Program-made: the position numbers and the translations under genes
Assembly: GCA_946886185.1 (NCBI GenBank)
Contig: CAMPIC010000259.1
Coordinates: 1 to 5,233 of the forward strand
Source: an uncultured bacterium
GTDB lineage: Bacteria > Eisenbacteria > RBG-16-71-46 > CAIMUX01
DNA: 5,233 nucleotides
Direction of reading: 5' to 3'
The notes under the pieces: model-generated
Seen by the model: only the letters and a program-made list of their open reading frames with translations
Told to the model about the DNA's origin: nothing
The model's database searches: none
In this document: piece after piece, positions 4,363-5,233 of the stretch
Position numbering within the stretch: the stretch's first letter is position 1
Layout: each line of letters opens with the position of its first letter

Positions 4363-5233
4363 GGCTGCGTAGGATCGAACCGCGTGGAAAGCTTCTTCCA
4401 AGGCAGAGAGCGGCGGCGCAATCCCCAGTCGACTCCTGCGCGCACCATGCCGGCGACGTTCTCCGCGAGGATGTAGGAGGTCGGCAGGATGATCAACGTG
4501 AGCACCGTGCTCGCGGCGAGCCCGCCCATCACCGCCCGCGCGAGCGGATAGTAATACGCGCCCGCGACATGGGCGCCTCCGATGGAGAGCGGCACGAGAC
4601 CCAAGACCGTGGTCGACGCAGTCATGAGGATCGGACGGAACCGATCGCTGCATCCTTCGCGGATCGCCGCATCGCGCGAGAATCCGCGCCGCCGCAGGTC
4701 GTTGATGTGATCGATCAAGATGATGCCGTTGTTCACCACCACCCCGATCAGGATCACGATCCCGATCATCGCGAAGAGATTCATCGGAGTGCCGGTCACG
4801 ACCAAGGTCAGGATCACGCCGAGCAGCGCGAACGGGACGCAGAGCATGATGACGAGGGGATGGAGAAGCGACTCGAAAAGGATCGCCATCACCAGGTAGA
4901 CACAGAAGAGCGCCAGGAGCAGGTTCGTGAGCATCTGGTTCTGGCCTTCTTGGGACTCCTGGATTTCTCTGCCGAACGACCAGGAATAGCCCACCGGCAT
5001 CGAGAACGAATCCATGGTGGCGCGCACTTCGTCGAGCACGCTTCCGAAGTCCTTGCCCTCGTAGCTGCCGGTGACGGTGAGCGCCGTCTTCTGCTCCTGC
5101 CGGAAGAGCTGCTGCGGCGCGTGGCCGAACTCGAAAGTGGAGACCTGCCCGAGCCGGACCGGTCGTTCATCGAGATAGCTCACCGGGATTTCCGCGAGGT
5201 TCTCGACGTTCTCCCGATCCGACGGTTCGAGGA
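4359..5233 (-). CDS. RND-family efflux transporter (HAE1-like), C-terminal part (cut by window edge)
   Basis: The final 290 residues of a roughly 1000-residue inner-membrane, proton-driven pump are visible; the 5' end lies beyond the right edge. The visible part starts at ENVENLAEIPVSYLDERPVR, a strand of the porter domain, and continues through GYSWSFGREIQESQEG into five membrane helices equivalent to TM8-TM12. TM8 holds LALFCVYLVMAILFESLLHP, TM9 VPFALLGVILTLVVTG, TM10 MIGIVILIGVVVNNGIILID, TM11 RFRPILMTASTTVLGLVPLS, and TM12 ends ILPTSY. The Arg and Thr corresponding to AcrB R971 and T978 are kept (RPILMT), but the AcrB K940 position (AKNAILI) reads Asn (VNNGIILI), as in a common HAE1 subgroup. 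GTG at 5183 is an internal Val, since the homologous frame stays open to the window end. The pump usually works with a periplasmic adaptor and an outer-membrane channel, probably encoded to the right. Substrate is unknown. Confidence 0.93.
   Translation of the reverse strand, partial: LEPSDRENVENLAEIPVSYLDERPVRLGQVSTFEFGHAPQQLFRQEQKTALTVTGSYEGKDFGSVLDEVRATMDSFSMPVGYSWSFGREIQESQEGQNQMLTNLLLALFCVYLVMAILFESLLHPLVIMLCVPFALLGVILTLVVTGTPMNLFAMIGIVILIGVVVNNGIILIDHINDLRRRGFSRDAAIREGCSDRFRPILMTASTTVLGLVPLSIGGAHVAGAYYYPLARAVMGGLAASTVLTLIILPTSYILAENVAGMVRAGVDWGLRRRSLPWKKLSTRFDPTQP

Noticed and set aside
5168..5183. GTG 5183 as a start codon for the RND gene, with sequence almost the same as the ubiD start (GTGAGCTAC/T-CTCGAT)
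   Set aside because: The homologous frame continues upstream to the window end with typical RND sequence, so this GTG is an internal Val. The likeness to the ubiD start is a coincidence of both encoding Ser-Tyr-Leu-Asp.

Overview
This is a GC-rich bacterial chromosome segment. It has dense, short-gapped genes, frequent GTG starts and many long antisense shadow frames. An RND efflux pump and a lipoprotein point to a two-membrane (Gram-negative type) cell. Nothing in the window fixes the phylum. The quinone genes resemble the set found in menaquinone-making, non-proteobacterial lineages (Gemmatimonadota- or Eisenbacteria-like groups, for example), but that is an impression and not a placement.

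Left part, minus strand (about 1-1782): three genes read right to left: a UbiA-family prenyltransferase, a UbiX-family flavin prenyltransferase, and the N-terminal 89 residues of a UbiD-family decarboxylase cut by the left edge. Together they form a prenylation-decarboxylation module for quinone head groups: UbiA attaches the isoprenoid tail, UbiX makes prenylated FMN, and UbiD uses it to remove the ring carboxylate. The UbiA sequence looks like the branch that acts in the futalosine menaquinone route (MqnP, with MqnM and MqnL as partners) rather than classical ubiquinone UbiA. This is family recognition and not proof.

Centre (1783-2087): a divergent intergenic region of about 305 bases. It should hold the promoters for both directions. 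A perfect TTGACA hexamer, a 10-base palindrome and a strong Shine-Dalgarno can be seen.

Right-centre, plus strand (2088-4343): a thioredoxin-like lipoprotein with a CSDC motif, then a polytopic GT-C (GT39/ArnT-like) glycosyltransferase. The 60-base junction is unusual. The lipoprotein stop overlaps the start of a 17-codon mini-ORF, the mini-ORF stop lies in the next gene's Shine-Dalgarno, a perfect 8-bp hairpin covers that site, and a 12-base start sequence occurs twice.

Right end, minus strand (4359-5233): the C-terminal 290 residues of an RND transporter, cut by the right edge. It converges on the glycosyltransferase with a 15-base gap that is the centre of an imperfect hairpin containing both stop codons. 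I see no RNA genes, CRISPR arrays, insertion sequences or phage genes. No wholly new system is evident. The most distinctive items are the translational-relay junction and the unusual thioredoxin-like lipoprotein.
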